Both the position numbers and the translations under genes were made by a program. The notes under the pieces were generated by a model. The model had not been told where the DNA came from and did not search any database. It was given only the letters and a program-made list of their open reading frames with translations. Shown here one piece after another: positions 36,780 to 45,944 of a DNA stretch of 64,000 nucleotides. The stretch is from DATFVA01 sp963743325 (GTDB taxonomy: Bacteria; Bacteroidota; Ignavibacteria; Ignavibacteriales; Ignavibacteriaceae). The stretch lies in NCBI GenBank assembly GCA_963743325.1, contig CAVUOZ010000005.1, positions 748,358 to 812,357 on the forward strand, read 5' to 3'. Within the stretch, counting starts at the first letter, position 1, and each line of letters opens with the position of its first letter.

Positions 36780-38159
36780 TGAGCCTGGAAGTGATCAGAA
36801 ATAAAAAACCTCCTCAGTTAAGAAAATTAAAATTTAATCTTCCGGGGGTTGTATCATTTAGGTTAGAGAATAACCTGCAAGTTTATTTTGTACAAAAAAG
36901 TACCCTTCCTTTTCTGGAGCATGAACCTTGTTGCAGATGCAGGGAGCAAGTATGATCCTCCTGGGAAAAAAGGATTATCAAATTTATTTGCACTGACTGT
37001 TGATGAAGGTGCGGGAGAATATGATTCCCTGCAGTTAAGCGATGAGTTCGAAATTCTCGGTGCTGGTTTTAATATCAGCTGCGATCAGGATTCCATATAT
37101 TTTGCACTTCATATTCTCAAAGATGAATTTGAAAGGGGATTAGAATTATTTACCAAGGTAATTACAGTTTCACATTTAGATGAAAACGACTTCAAAAGAG
37201 AAAAGCGGAAAATTAAGACACGGATACTGCAGAACAGGGATGAAGCCGATGAGATAGCAAACGAGGTTTTTGAGTATAAAGTATTCGGAATAAATAATTC
37301 ATATGCATTCCCGCCTATCGGTTATGAGAATGATATTGAGTCGATCTCTTTAGAGGATATTAAGGAATTTTACAAAAGTATTTTAAATCCTTCGAAGGCA
37401 TTTCTTGTAATAGTTGGCGATTATGATACAGAAAGTTTGAAGAATCTTTTAAATAAAAACCTCTCCATGTGGAAAAGTTCTTCTTTAATCAGTCCTGTGC
37501 CTGCCTTTGATTCAACACACACTCCGGGCCTTTATATTGTTGATAAAAAAGAAAGTGTTCAGAGTGAAATCCGGACTGGTTTGATCTCTTATAAAAGAAA
37601 CGAATATGATTTTTATGCCAGAAGTGTTCTCAACCTTATTTTAGGAGGACAATTCTCAAGCAGATTAAACCTGAATTTAAGAGAAAAGAAGGGCTTTACG
37701 TACGGTGTCTATTCCCGATTTAACTATTTAAAATATTCAGCTTACTTTTTTGTTTCCACATCAGTTTCTTCCGAAAATACCGGAGCGGCTTTAAATGAAG
37801 TATTTAACGAAGTTAAAAAGTTAAGAAAAGGAATTACAAAAAAAGAACTTGAGTTTGCTAAATCATCCCTGATAAGAAAATTCCCCTCAGGATTTGAATC
37901 ATACCAGCAGATCGCCTCAAACATTATCGGGCAAATTATTCATTCACTGCCTGAGGATTATTTCAAAACATATATTGATGAAATCAGGTCTGTTACATCT
38001 GAAAGAGTATTAAAAGCGGCTGAAAATAATCTTTATCCGGAAAGGCTTACTACAGTAATTGTTGGTAATACTGAAAAGATAATAGAACAGCTTAAGAATA
38101 TTTATCAGGATAAAATAATTGAACTGGATGTAAAAGGGAGAGAACTGAATAAATTTTAA
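36779..38159 (+). pseudogene. M16B non-catalytic subunit gene with a frameshift
   Basis: From ATG 36779 (overlapping the previous stop) the frame reads MSLEVIRNKKPPQL to FRLENNLQVYFVQKSTLPF and then hits a stop. The rest of the protein continues one base later as SMNLVADAGSKYDPPGKKG to the end at 38159. The normal family sequence (LP-SMNLVADAGS) is restored if one G at 36916/36917 is removed. The downstream part has no HxxEH motif, as expected for an inactive partner, but keeps the FTYGVYSRF region near its centre. The gene is either truly broken or carries a one-base sequencing error. Intact length would be about 459 residues. Confidence 0.85.
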
Positions 38160-38160
38160 T

Positions 38161-39162
38161 TCAACGAATTATCAGAACCGAAGGATTTATAAATTTATAA
38201 CCCGTTTTTCTGAGAGCGGCAAGTGATGGGGGCATTTTCAGGAAGTCATCCACGGAAACCATAAATATGCTTTTACTGTTTTTGTTTGACCTGACGGCTG
38301 TAAGTATATCCTCAGGAGAAGAATTCCCTGGTTTAATAAATATATCCATCCTGATCAAAATCATGTTTCTTTTTGAAAATTCATTATGGATCATCTTGTA
38401 ATGATTTGAATTAAATATATCGGAATTTTCATCAATGATAAAAAATGCTGCATCATGGAATTTCCCAATAATGGATAGTATTGAATTTTTAACCCTTCTT
38501 TCAGAGTAACCTGTACGCAGCTTAAATTCAAGCTCAGAAATATCATCATTTAATAGCACGGCAGCTTCTTTCTGATTTTCTTTTAGGATCTTTAGAAGCT
38601 CCTGTGAATTTTTGGATGGAATGAGAACCGCGGAAAAATGCTCAGGAATTAAGAGGAGATTTTTTAAGTTATCGCTATTCAAGTCTTCAATTCCTGTCAG
38701 TACGAATCCAATCGTATCTGTATTCCTGCTTATAGAACTGTTATAGTTAAATTTAGCAACTAATTTAAGCTTATCTCCTGATGAAATATTTAATTCAGTC
38801 GAAATGCCGGATTTAATTTCTGTGGCTAAAATATTCACTTCGCTGGTATCAAACTGATTTTGAACTTCCCGAAGCAGAAGACTCACCGGAAGGTCAGCAG
38901 GAACATCTACTACATAGTTAAACTTAAGTGAATCGTTGTTCATCCCGGAGATATTTTTCCTTTTAATCCAGGTTGAATCCATGTTATAATTATTAAGGGA
39001 GATGAGAAACTTTTGATTTATAATATTTGCCGGCAAATAAATCCTTTTATAAGAGGGAGAGGGATGGTAGTATTTTTCGAGGATAATATTTACAGCCAGA
39101 AGGAGGATAACAGCCATTAATAGCCCCAGGATGAGATTATTTTTACTGATAGAGATCTTCAT
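38161..39162 (-). CDS. Membrane-anchored hypothetical protein, possibly divergent polysaccharide deacetylase fold
   Basis: The 333-residue protein has one N-terminal membrane helix (residues about 9-29) and a soluble remainder. The C-terminal half, from GFVLTGIEDLN near residue 150, resembles the divergent YibQ-type polysaccharide deacetylase fold: LLLIPEHFSAVLIPSKNS matches the FAVLP-type strand and AAVLLN the following one. This is a weak resemblance and I would not assign activity. The gene ends 2 bp from the converging M16 gene end and lies 24 bp from the enoyl-CoA hydratase gene. Confidence 0.6.
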   Translation of the reverse strand: MKISISKNNLILGLLMAVILLLAVNIILEKYYHPSPSYKRIYLPANIINQKFLISLNNYNMDSTWIKRKNISGMNNDSLKFNYVVDVPADLPVSLLLREVQNQFDTSEVNILATEIKSGISTELNISSGDKLKLVAKFNYNSSISRNTDTIGFVLTGIEDLNSDNLKNLLLIPEHFSAVLIPSKNSQELLKILKENQKEAAVLLNDDISELEFKLRTGYSERRVKNSILSIIGKFHDAAFFIIDENSDIFNSNHYKMIHNEFSKRNMILIRMDIFIKPGNSSPEDILTAVRSNKNSKSIFMVSVDDFLKMPPSLAALRKTGYKFINPSVLIIR

Positions 39163-39186
39163 CTGGAAATTAACCGGATTCCTTTT

Positions 39187-39969
39187 TTACCGATCCTTGA
39201 AATCCGCCTTCCTTTTTTCGAGAAAAGCCGATGTTCCTTCTTTAAAATCTTCAGTCCCACAGCAAAGTGCAAAAAGGCTGGCTTCGTAATTTAATCCTTC
39301 CCTCTGTGAAATTTCTTTAGTAGCAGTTACAGCTTTAATAGCCAGCCGGACTGCGTGACGGGCTTTGGAAATTATTTTATTCGCCATTTCTTCAGCTTTG
39401 GCAAGCAACTCGGATTGAGGATATACGTGGTTGACAATTCCGAGCCGTAAAGCTTCTGAAGCATCGATCATATCGCCGGTAAGAATATACTCCATTGCCC
39501 TGCCTGTATTAATCAAACCGGCAAGTCTTTGTGTTCCGCCGTAACCAGGTATTATACCAAGATTAACTTCCGGCTGACCGAACCTGGCATTCTCCGAAGC
39601 TATTCTGATATGGCATGCGAGCGCTAATTCGCAGCCACCGCCGAGAGCAAAACCGTTAACAGACGCAATTACAGGTTTATCCATGCACTCGATCAGGTTA
39701 AAAACTGACTGACCTTTTTCGGCGAATGTTTTCCCCGAAATCATGTCAAGCTTTTTTAGCTCGGATATATCAGCTCCTGCTACAAATGCTTTCTCACCGC
39801 TCCCCGTAAGAATAATTGCTTTTATAGAGTCATCACTCTTAAAGCCGCTGAAAGCATCGTGCAGTTCATTAATAATATCGGCATTTAAGGCATTAAGTTT
39901 ATCAGGTCTGTTTATTTTAAGGATTGCCAATGAACCTTTTAAATCAAGCAGTAAATTCTGATATGACAT
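39187..39969 (-). CDS. Enoyl-CoA hydratase/isomerase (crotonase) family
   Basis: The 260-residue protein is a crotonase, adding water to enoyl-CoA in fatty acid or amino acid breakdown. The oxyanion-hole segments AFVAGADISEL near residue 64 and VNGFALGGGCELALACH near 100 are present. Both catalytic glutamates typical of hydratases are visible, in GGGCELA and QPEVNLGIIPG. The length is standard. No other beta-oxidation gene lies next to it, so the exact pathway is unclear. Confidence 0.92.
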   Translation of the reverse strand: MSYQNLLLDLKGSLAILKINRPDKLNALNADIINELHDAFSGFKSDDSIKAIILTGSGEKAFVAGADISELKKLDMISGKTFAEKGQSVFNLIECMDKPVIASVNGFALGGGCELALACHIRIASENARFGQPEVNLGIIPGYGGTQRLAGLINTGRAMEYILTGDMIDASEALRLGIVNHVYPQSELLAKAEEMANKIISKARHAVRLAIKAVTATKEISQREGLNYEASLFALCCGTEDFKEGTSAFLEKRKADFKDR

Positions 39970-39977
39970 TTTTTCTC

Positions 39978-40569
39978 CTAAATAACTATGTAAAGAGGTA
40001 TCCTTATCTTGAAGTCGATTCCCACATATTGTGTGGACTGAAAATAATTATATGTCGCCATAACTTCCAGTAAAAACATTGAAATTCCAACTCCGCCGGT
40101 TACTCCTAAACGGGAATTATTTTCTACGAAATTGCTTCTCCCTGCACCTGTTTTCAAATTGATGCAGCACCTGTGTAAAATTATAAGCTGCTGAAAATTC
40201 AACTACGGGCATGAATAAAACTACATTCTCAAGAAGAGGAGTAAAGAAATATTTTACTCCGAGCTCAACAGGAAAAGAATTTATTGAGTAATTAGAGTAG
40301 TCGGATGATTGATAGAAAGTTTGGGAACCTGGAAACTGCTGAAATCCTATTTTTGTAAAAAGAAAAAATGGAAGAAATTCATTGTCCGTATAATCCAGCT
40401 CTGCATCAAACCCGTAACCGAAGGATGACTGGTTTGAAAAAGAACTAACAGGAAGCCTGGGACCGACACCGAAAACTAGAAATAGTCCGCGGGCTTTTTC
40501 AGAAGGTAGTCCTCCTGCAAGCAGGGGGATGGATGAAACTAATATTAAAACCAGTAAAAGTTTTTTCAT
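39978..40569 (-). pseudogene. Outer-membrane barrel protein gene with a frameshift
   Basis: The first part (from 40569, signal peptide MKKLLLVLILVSSIPLLAG) runs through VVEFSAAYNFTQVLHQFEN and then shifts frame. The C-terminal part, RSNFVENNSRLGVTGGVG to KIRIPLYIVI, is in the next frame. Removing one base from the four-A run at 40151-40154 joins them as VLHQFETGAGRSNF. The joined protein of about 196 residues would be a small exported barrel. The homopolymer position makes a sequencing or assembly indel as likely as true gene loss. Confidence 0.78.
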
Positions 40570-40689
40570 ACGAAAACCAATTTCAACATTAAAAATAAAA
40601 AATAATGTCTTCCTGCCAAATGGACTATAGTACCAAAATTTACAATACTGTCAAAATAATCTTTAAATGAGCCATTTGTTTAAATATTC

Positions 40690-40946
40690 ATCGTTTTATC
40701 CTCGAATGTAATGGTATTTGGGTTAAGGGGGATGTGTCCAAAGCGTATGTGAAACGTGTATGGAAATGGTTGAAGATTATTAGTTCAATTTATTCCGGAT
40801 TGTAGGGTAAAATAATTGAATTATCATGGGTTATATCTGTACAAAACAATTGTTTTAGAAAGTTCCGGACAGCCGATGCAGTTATAAGAACAGCTTAAAG
40901 AAGCAGATTACTATAAAGCACTTTATAAATTGCCCGAATATAAGTC
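40690..40946 (+). repeat. Dispersed intergenic element, copy B
   Basis: This copy matches 12583-12860 in the order ATCGTTTTATC, 11-bp units (40734-40766: GTGTCCAAAGC, GTATGTGAAAC, GTGTATGGAAA), ATTCCGG block at 40792 and TTTATAAAT block at 40922. Here the right block is open in frame as ADYYKALYKLPEYKS, against a stop-bearing version in copy A, so an old coding origin is possible. It occupies most of the 420-bp gap between two minus-strand genes, which otherwise holds nothing I can name. Confidence 0.6.
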
Positions 40947-40989
40947 TTTTTGTTATTGTCTGAAAAAGTCAACTGAACAGCAATGAAAA

Positions 40990-42429
40990 TTAACTTCCTT
41001 CCGATAATTTTACCAGTCTCGCTTCCATTTCCAGACATTCCTTCTTTAAGAAATTGTACAGCTCATCTATATGTTTTAGGCGTGTGCGGAAATTTACAGG
41101 GTTTATTCTAAAGAAAATTTTGCCTTTTAAGACTGTTGTCGAAATCCAGAATCGGCCTGATTGCTCAGCCCGTCTTGAGACTTCATTGTGCAGCAATTCG
41201 ATTTCTGAAAGCGGGAGTTTATCTGAATCAAATCTTATGCATATGGCTGACATCGGAGGGCTGACGGCTGGACGAAAAATTCTATCTTCTTTGCAGAGTT
41301 TATATAAATGTTCGGCCTGGTCTATGTTTGAATCAATCCACCGGGCTATTTGTCTGGTTCCGTACCTTTTGAAGCTCATCCAGACTTTAAGACTCCGGAA
41401 ACGCCGGCTCTGCTCAAAACTATGAACAAAATACTGAAACCGTTCACTATCAATGTTATCTTTCAGATAACTTGGCTGAATCCCAAACGAAAGGGTCAGC
41501 TGCCTTTTATCTTTGACCAGGATACTGCCTGCATCTAGAGGGGCATAAAACCATTTATGCGGATCAATAGTAATTGAGTCTGCTGTTTCAATACCCGATA
41601 ACAAATTTGTTCTTTTCTCAGATAACAGGACTCCACCGCCATAAGCAGCATCAATATGGAACCATGCTCCGTATTTGTTAGCTATCTTGCGTAAAGCGTG
41701 CAGCGGGTCTACGGAACCAGTATTAGTAGTTCCGGCAATCCCAATAATGCATGCCGGGACAAAATTATTCTTTTTATCTTCTTTTATTTCTCTTTCCAGG
41801 GCATCGAGATCAATTTTGAATTCTTCGTCAGTTGGGATTACTCTAAGGGAATTTCTGCCGAATCCGACTGCATCAACAGCTTTATCTATTGAGACATGTC
41901 TTTCTTCGGAAACATATATTCTGTGCTCGAATATGGCACCCTGGTGCTGTGCCCTGTTGCCGGAGGACCAATCCCGGGCAAGTTTCATGGCGATAAAGTT
42001 TGCCATCATTCCTCCGCTGGTGAGGTTTCCGCCTGCATTAGCCGGAAGCCCGGCAAGATCGCAAAGCCATCTGACAGTCCGTTTTTCCATTTCAACAGCG
42101 GAAGGTCCGATTGAATAAGCACCGAGATTCTGATTGAGTGTGGAAGCAATAAAATCCCCCAGAATACCAATTGGTGTAGGGGTTGGTGTAATCAAACCGA
42201 AGTAGCCGGGGTGATTTACATTAGTGGTATAGGGGAATAATTTTTCCTGGAGCTCTTTTATTATGGCGTCGGAGTTAATACCTTCCTCAGGGAGAGGTTC
42301 ATCAAATAATTTTTCTATTACTTTAGGGTCTGTATCCTTTAACAGAGGATGATCTTCAATCTCATTCAGGTAATCTGAAAGTAAATCTACAAGTTTATGA
42401 CCTGTTTCTCTGAATTCAGATATATTCAT
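40990..42429 (-). CDS. Group II PLP-dependent amino acid decarboxylase
   Basis: The 479-residue protein belongs to the aromatic-L-amino-acid/tyrosine/glutamate decarboxylase group. NHPGYFGLITPTPTPIG near residue 70, GNLTSGGMMANF near 130, the aspartate of IDAAYGGG and the PLP lysine in TIDPHKWFYAPLDAG near 295 are all present. It probably decarboxylates an aromatic or acidic amino acid; the sequence does not settle which. It is monocistronic as far as can be seen. Confidence 0.92.
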   Translation of the reverse strand: MNISEFRETGHKLVDLLSDYLNEIEDHPLLKDTDPKVIEKLFDEPLPEEGINSDAIIKELQEKLFPYTTNVNHPGYFGLITPTPTPIGILGDFIASTLNQNLGAYSIGPSAVEMEKRTVRWLCDLAGLPANAGGNLTSGGMMANFIAMKLARDWSSGNRAQHQGAIFEHRIYVSEERHVSIDKAVDAVGFGRNSLRVIPTDEEFKIDLDALEREIKEDKKNNFVPACIIGIAGTTNTGSVDPLHALRKIANKYGAWFHIDAAYGGGVLLSEKRTNLLSGIETADSITIDPHKWFYAPLDAGSILVKDKRQLTLSFGIQPSYLKDNIDSERFQYFVHSFEQSRRFRSLKVWMSFKRYGTRQIARWIDSNIDQAEHLYKLCKEDRIFRPAVSPPMSAICIRFDSDKLPLSEIELLHNEVSRRAEQSGRFWISTTVLKGKIFFRINPVNFRTRLKHIDELYNFLKKECLEMEARLVKLSEGS

Positions 42430-42516
42430 AAAAAATCCTTAAGCATTTAAATGGATTGCATTATAATAATAATCTTGTAATATAAAAAAAGGAGAGAAAA
42501 AAACAGGTTATATTCA

Positions 42517-42537
42517 ACCGGGTTATCATAACCCGGT
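42517..42537 (-). terminator. Candidate terminator after the two-component operon
   Basis: ACCGGGTTAT and its complement ATAACCCGGT form a near-perfect palindrome 5 bp beyond the stop of the membrane protein gene. On the minus strand it is followed about 14 nt later by a run of T residues. The T-run is not adjacent, so termination strength is uncertain. Confidence 0.5.
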
Positions 42538-42541
42538 CTGC

Positions 42542-43105
42542 TTAATCTGTTTCCCGGGGTTCCATCTGTATACCTATTACAGGACTATTCTTCTCATTAT
42601 AAATAGTGAAAAATACAGCGATAAAAATTTCAAAAGCAGTGGTTATATAGAAAAATAAATATCCTGCTATTGAAAAGTAAGTCGCAGCAAACTTAAAGAT
42701 TATCGAAGCTTCGTATAGAACCAGTACCAGGTTAAAAATAACAATTTTACTTTCTTCAGAAATGATTACAACAAATTCCTTTAAGAAATAAATCAGGATA
42801 ATAAAATGAATTACAAATGTGAAAACCCTGATTTCCAGGTTATTGAGATAGAAGTTCACAATAATGATGAATGCTAACAGAAGGTAAAGAAATTTTTTCC
42901 TTACCAGAACTATGAGAAGCATAGTGCTGATAAATGCATAATATGTGGTTGAATCTGTGGGATAAAACCAATCTATAATTGTGAAGATCGGGTCGCTGAG
43001 TGCCAAAACCAGAAAATATAAAAAATATTTGCAACCTTTTTGTCTGAAAGGAGGCAGCAGCCAGGCAGCAATATTCAGATAAAAAATAATTTTAGGTATA
43101 ATCAT
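42542..43105 (-). CDS. Hypothetical integral membrane protein
   Basis: The product is about 187 residues with roughly six hydrophobic segments and no recognised family. I take the ATG at 43105 (product begins MIIPKIIFYLN), just after the stop of the upstream gene, instead of the frame start at 43132, which would overlap that gene by 25 bp. A short polar tail with EPRETD ends the protein. It is the last gene of the operon that includes the LuxR-type regulator, and may be a target of it. Confidence 0.65.
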   Translation of the reverse strand: MIIPKIIFYLNIAAWLLPPFRQKGCKYFLYFLVLALSDPIFTIIDWFYPTDSTTYYAFISTMLLIVLVRKKFLYLLLAFIIIVNFYLNNLEIRVFTFVIHFIILIYFLKEFVVIISEESKIVIFNLVLVLYEASIIFKFAATYFSIAGYLFFYITTAFEIFIAVFFTIYNEKNSPVIGIQMEPRETD

Positions 43106-43107
43106 AT

Positions 43108-43491
43108 TTATGCTGAGCACCAGGGCGGACAAAGTGATCCAAACTCCAGTGTATAATCTCCATTTGTGATTGTAAGAGTGTCTGCCCGCTGTTCTATAGA
43201 ATTATTATCAGCGCCTCCGGATTGAATAAGTTCAAGCACTTTGGCCTTCGAATATACTTTAAAAACAGAATCTGAGGGAACCACAAACCATTCCGGGTAC
43301 AAAGTTTTTTTGTTATCTCCAAGAATAATGAGTTTTTCATTTATAAATTGGAACATAAGAAGATTCTGAGTCTTTGAAGCAAATGACTGTAACTGATCGG
43401 AGGACATTAATACGGAAAATGATGCCGTACCAAAATCCTCGTTAGCTGTTTCTTTAGGAATGATATCTCCTGCAGAGAAATTTTCTGCCAT
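43108..43491 (-). CDS. Small hypothetical protein ending in a CPPWC motif
   Basis: The 127-residue soluble protein begins MAENFSAGDIIPKETANED and ends LEFGSLCPPWCSA. The CPPWC pair near the C-terminus is a possible disulfide, metal site or modification site, and no other cysteine is present. No family is recognised. It lies 52 bp downstream of the response regulator gene and 2 bp before the membrane protein start, so it is in the same operon. Confidence 0.65.
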   Translation of the reverse strand: MAENFSAGDIIPKETANEDFGTASFSVLMSSDQLQSFASKTQNLLMFQFINEKLIILGDNKKTLYPEWFVVPSDSVFKVYSKAKVLELIQSGGADNNSIEQRADTLTITNGDYTLEFGSLCPPWCSA

Positions 43492-43543
43492 AAGTTTTCC
43501 CTGATTTTATTTCACAATTTATTAAAAAACTTTGTTTTTTAGA

Positions 43544-44230
43544 TTATTCTGTACTTCTGAGTCTTACCCCGGCTGCCGTTGAAAAATCTATAGAGTACCT
43601 GATTAGTTCAGGCAGAGAGTTAAGATTTAATTTCTGCATAATGTTTAGTCTGTGGCTATCCACGGTTCTTTTCGCGATATTTAATTTATCCGCAATTTCA
43701 TTACTCGTTAATCCTTCGCTAATAAGGAGTAAAACTTCTTTCTCCTTTTCAGTTAACCTTGTCGGCTGCACAAATACAGATGGCTCTGTAAAACTCTCAT
43801 ATTTTTTGACTATTTCCTTAATATCGCTTTCAGAATATATATCCCCGAAATAGTCTTTCCCGCTCATTACAGTTTGGATTGCCTTAACGAGTTCGCTCTT
43901 AAGGATATTTTTATTTATCAGACCATTGCCGCCTGATTTTATAGAATGATAGATATAATCAGCGCCTTCGTGCATAGACAGGAACAATATTTTTACTATT
44001 TCATCCCTGGCTCTTATTTCTTTAGCTGCTTCCAGCCCTGTCTTTTCAGGCATTGAAATGTCAATCAGGAGTAAATCCGGATTTAATCCATCATATAATT
44101 TTATAAGATCTTTTCCATTCGCAGCTTCCCCGATTATTTCTATGTCCTCTTCATCCTCAATAAGGCTTATTATGCCGCTTCTGAAAAGTTTATGATCATC
44201 CGCAATGAGTATACTTATTTTCTTTCCCAT
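43544..44230 (-). CDS. NarL/LuxR-type response regulator
   Basis: The N-terminal receiver domain (about 1-120) has the acidic pair in ILIADDHKLF near residue 9, phospho-acceptor aspartate in LLLIDISMPEKTG near residue 57, and the conserved lysine in LINKNILKSEL near 105. The C-terminal LuxR helix-turn-helix is LTEKEKEVLLLISEGLTSNE near 157. The neighbouring histidine kinase gene ends at the base just before its start, so they form a pair. Targets are unknown. Confidence 0.95.
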   Translation of the reverse strand: MGKKISILIADDHKLFRSGIISLIEDEEDIEIIGEAANGKDLIKLYDGLNPDLLLIDISMPEKTGLEAAKEIRARDEIVKILFLSMHEGADYIYHSIKSGGNGLINKNILKSELVKAIQTVMSGKDYFGDIYSESDIKEIVKKYESFTEPSVFVQPTRLTEKEKEVLLLISEGLTSNEIADKLNIAKRTVDSHRLNIMQKLNLNSLPELIRYSIDFSTAAGVRLRSTE

Positions 44231-45376
44231 TTAATTTCCCTTTATTGGAATAGTTGCCATTACCACCGTTCCTTCACCAGGTGTAGAGTCTATTTTGATT
44301 TCGCCCCCGAAACTTTCCACACGTTCTTTCATATTCAGCAATCCGAATCCCCCCAGATCCTGCTGATTAATAACTGAGTTTAAATCAAACCCGGCACCAT
44401 TATCGGAAACAATCAGCCTTAAATTATTGAGATTATCCTGGACGATCAGATTAAACTCATCGGCATGTGAATGTTTCATAATGTTGTTAAGTGTTTCCTG
44501 TGCAAGTCTAAACATGAAAAGTTCAATTTTCTTATCTAATCTGTCATTCAGATTATGGATATTCAGCGAACCTTTAATGCCGCTCTGTTCAGAAACTAAA
44601 TGAACCAGAGAAGTAATTGCCGGGCCCAGACCAAGTTCATCAAGTATTTTGGGTCTAAGGTTGTAAATAATAGTCTTCAATTCTTTTATTGTTTCTTGCA
44701 GTACATTATCAAGTTCGGTTATTTCGTTATCACCGGATACATTACTAAGCTTTTGTTCAAGTTTTTGTATGCGCAATTTAATTAATAATAGTCCCTGTCC
44801 TATACTGTCGTGCAATTCAGACGCGATTCTGTTCCTTTCTTCTTCTATCTGCTCCTGGAGATAATTCCCCAGTTTTTTTAAGCGGTCTTCCAGAATCTTC
44901 CTCTTAGTAATATCACGGAAGTAGACCTGAGCAATTTGCAGGTTTGAATTGCCGACAAAGAGCACGGTATAATGATTATCAAATAATTTGATACTATTAG
45001 AGAATTTATTATCTGAATTGATGCCCTTTTTTATCTCATTGATAGAAAGAAAAGGCAGAATTGTCAGAATATTTACCGGCTCGGCATTCAAGAAGAAAAG
45101 ATTTTTTGCAGCCTGGTTGCTTAAAAGGATATTGCCTTCATAATCAATCCTTATTATCGGATCGGGATCAAGTTCTGCAAAAAGCGCCATAAGCCTGCTA
45201 TTTTTTAATTCTATCTCGTGTTTTTCATCCTGATGCTTTTTATTGAGCGGCAGGATAATGTACTTTGAAATAAAATAAACCAAAACTGCAACCAGTACTA
45301 CGAAAAGTAGAGAGAAGAGTATGGGGTTATTTGGAGAAAGGAAGTATTTCAGATATTCATGTAATTCTTCCTTCAT
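44231..45376 (-). CDS. Membrane histidine kinase, HisKA_3 type
   Basis: The 381-residue kinase has one membrane helix near residues 19-38, a PAS-like domain (about 65-165), and the dimerisation helix with the phospho-acceptor histidine in NRIASELHDSIGQGL near residue 190. Its ATPase domain has LGPAITSLVHLVSEQ and DNGAGFD. The ELHDSIGQ motif marks the HisKA_3 (NarX/DesK) group, which pairs with LuxR-type regulators such as the adjacent one. Only one membrane helix is apparent, so it may sense an intracellular or membrane signal. Confidence 0.93.
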   Translation of the reverse strand: MKEELHEYLKYFLSPNNPILFSLLFVVLVAVLVYFISKYIILPLNKKHQDEKHEIELKNSRLMALFAELDPDPIIRIDYEGNILLSNQAAKNLFFLNAEPVNILTILPFLSINEIKKGINSDNKFSNSIKLFDNHYTVLFVGNSNLQIAQVYFRDITKRKILEDRLKKLGNYLQEQIEEERNRIASELHDSIGQGLLLIKLRIQKLEQKLSNVSGDNEITELDNVLQETIKELKTIIYNLRPKILDELGLGPAITSLVHLVSEQSGIKGSLNIHNLNDRLDKKIELFMFRLAQETLNNIMKHSHADEFNLIVQDNLNNLRLIVSDNGAGFDLNSVINQQDLGGFGLLNMKERVESFGGEIKIDSTPGEGTVVMATIPIKGN

Positions 45377-45623
45377 GGTAATTCAGCACCCCGAAATACA
45401 GCTTCTCGCTGAGTTCCTGCAGTGATCTTTGCCTATGAAGAGGTCTATAATCATCTTTATTGAAGGAGTCTATTGCAGTAAAAATAAATTCATCTGAGAT
45501 TCTTGGGAAATATTCCTGAACCTTCTTCTTAAAATAGTATTTATCCTGATACTCCTCAATATTGAACAAATTTTCTTCAATTATTGTTCTGATTACAATA
45601 TGAAAGTCCTTGAAAGAAATCAA
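45357..45623 (-). CDS. Small hypothetical protein upstream of the kinase
   Basis: An 88-residue acidic, soluble protein rich in phenylalanine and tyrosine (ISFKDFHIVIRTIIEENLF at the start) overlaps the kinase start by 20 bp. It starts at TTG 45623 without an obvious ribosome site. The overlap and direction suggest cotranscription with the kinase and regulator, but the gene could be spurious. Confidence 0.5.
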   Translation of the reverse strand: MISFKDFHIVIRTIIEENLFNIEEYQDKYYFKKKVQEYFPRISDEFIFTAIDSFNKDDYRPLHRQRSLQELSEKLYFGVLNYHEGRIT

Positions 45624-45762
45624 TTTTTTTTAGATGGAATATAACATGAGAATTCTGTCTGCGAATCAGTATAAATACGTAGATAAAAAATTTATTACTG
45701 AAATTAAAAAATCAGTAGTTATACGGATGTATTCACTTTTCTTATTCTTTATCTTTAACATC

Positions 45763-45860
45763 AGGAAGTGATGTCTTATGGGGTAGGATGAACTTCTTAA
45801 TTACTTTATAGTTCTACAACACACTCTCTTCGTGCCCCTGCACCATAGCAGGGGCTTTTT
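45763..45860 (+). ncRNA. Putative small RNA, unit 1
   Basis: GAAGT (45765-45769) pairs with ACTTC (45792-45796) to enclose a loop with GGGGTAGGA (45780-45788). About 38 nt later a strong hairpin with arms GCCCCTGC/GCAGGGGC ends in a TTTTT run. The direction of the T-run shows plus-strand transcription, although the flanking genes are both on the minus strand. The layout repeats in unit 2. No known RNA family was recognised. Confidence 0.55.
45834..45860 (+). terminator. Rho-independent terminator of putative small RNA 1
   Basis: Arms GCCCCTGC (45834-45841) and GCAGGGGC (45848-45855) form an 8-bp GC-rich stem with a 6-nt loop, followed by TTTTT at 45856-45860. The T-run is on the plus strand only. 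Confidence 0.85.
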
Positions 45861-45944
45861 ATTGGATTTTGGCGAAATTTTTTTTCTAAATATCCGTAAT
45901 TATACTGATGTGCTTCTCTAAAGAAGTAATTAGGTTTGCCTCGA

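Noticed and set aside
36888..38159. Separate short M16 gene starting at 36888
   Set aside because: The frame upstream continues the family sequence after removal of one base, so the short start is an artefact of the frameshift.
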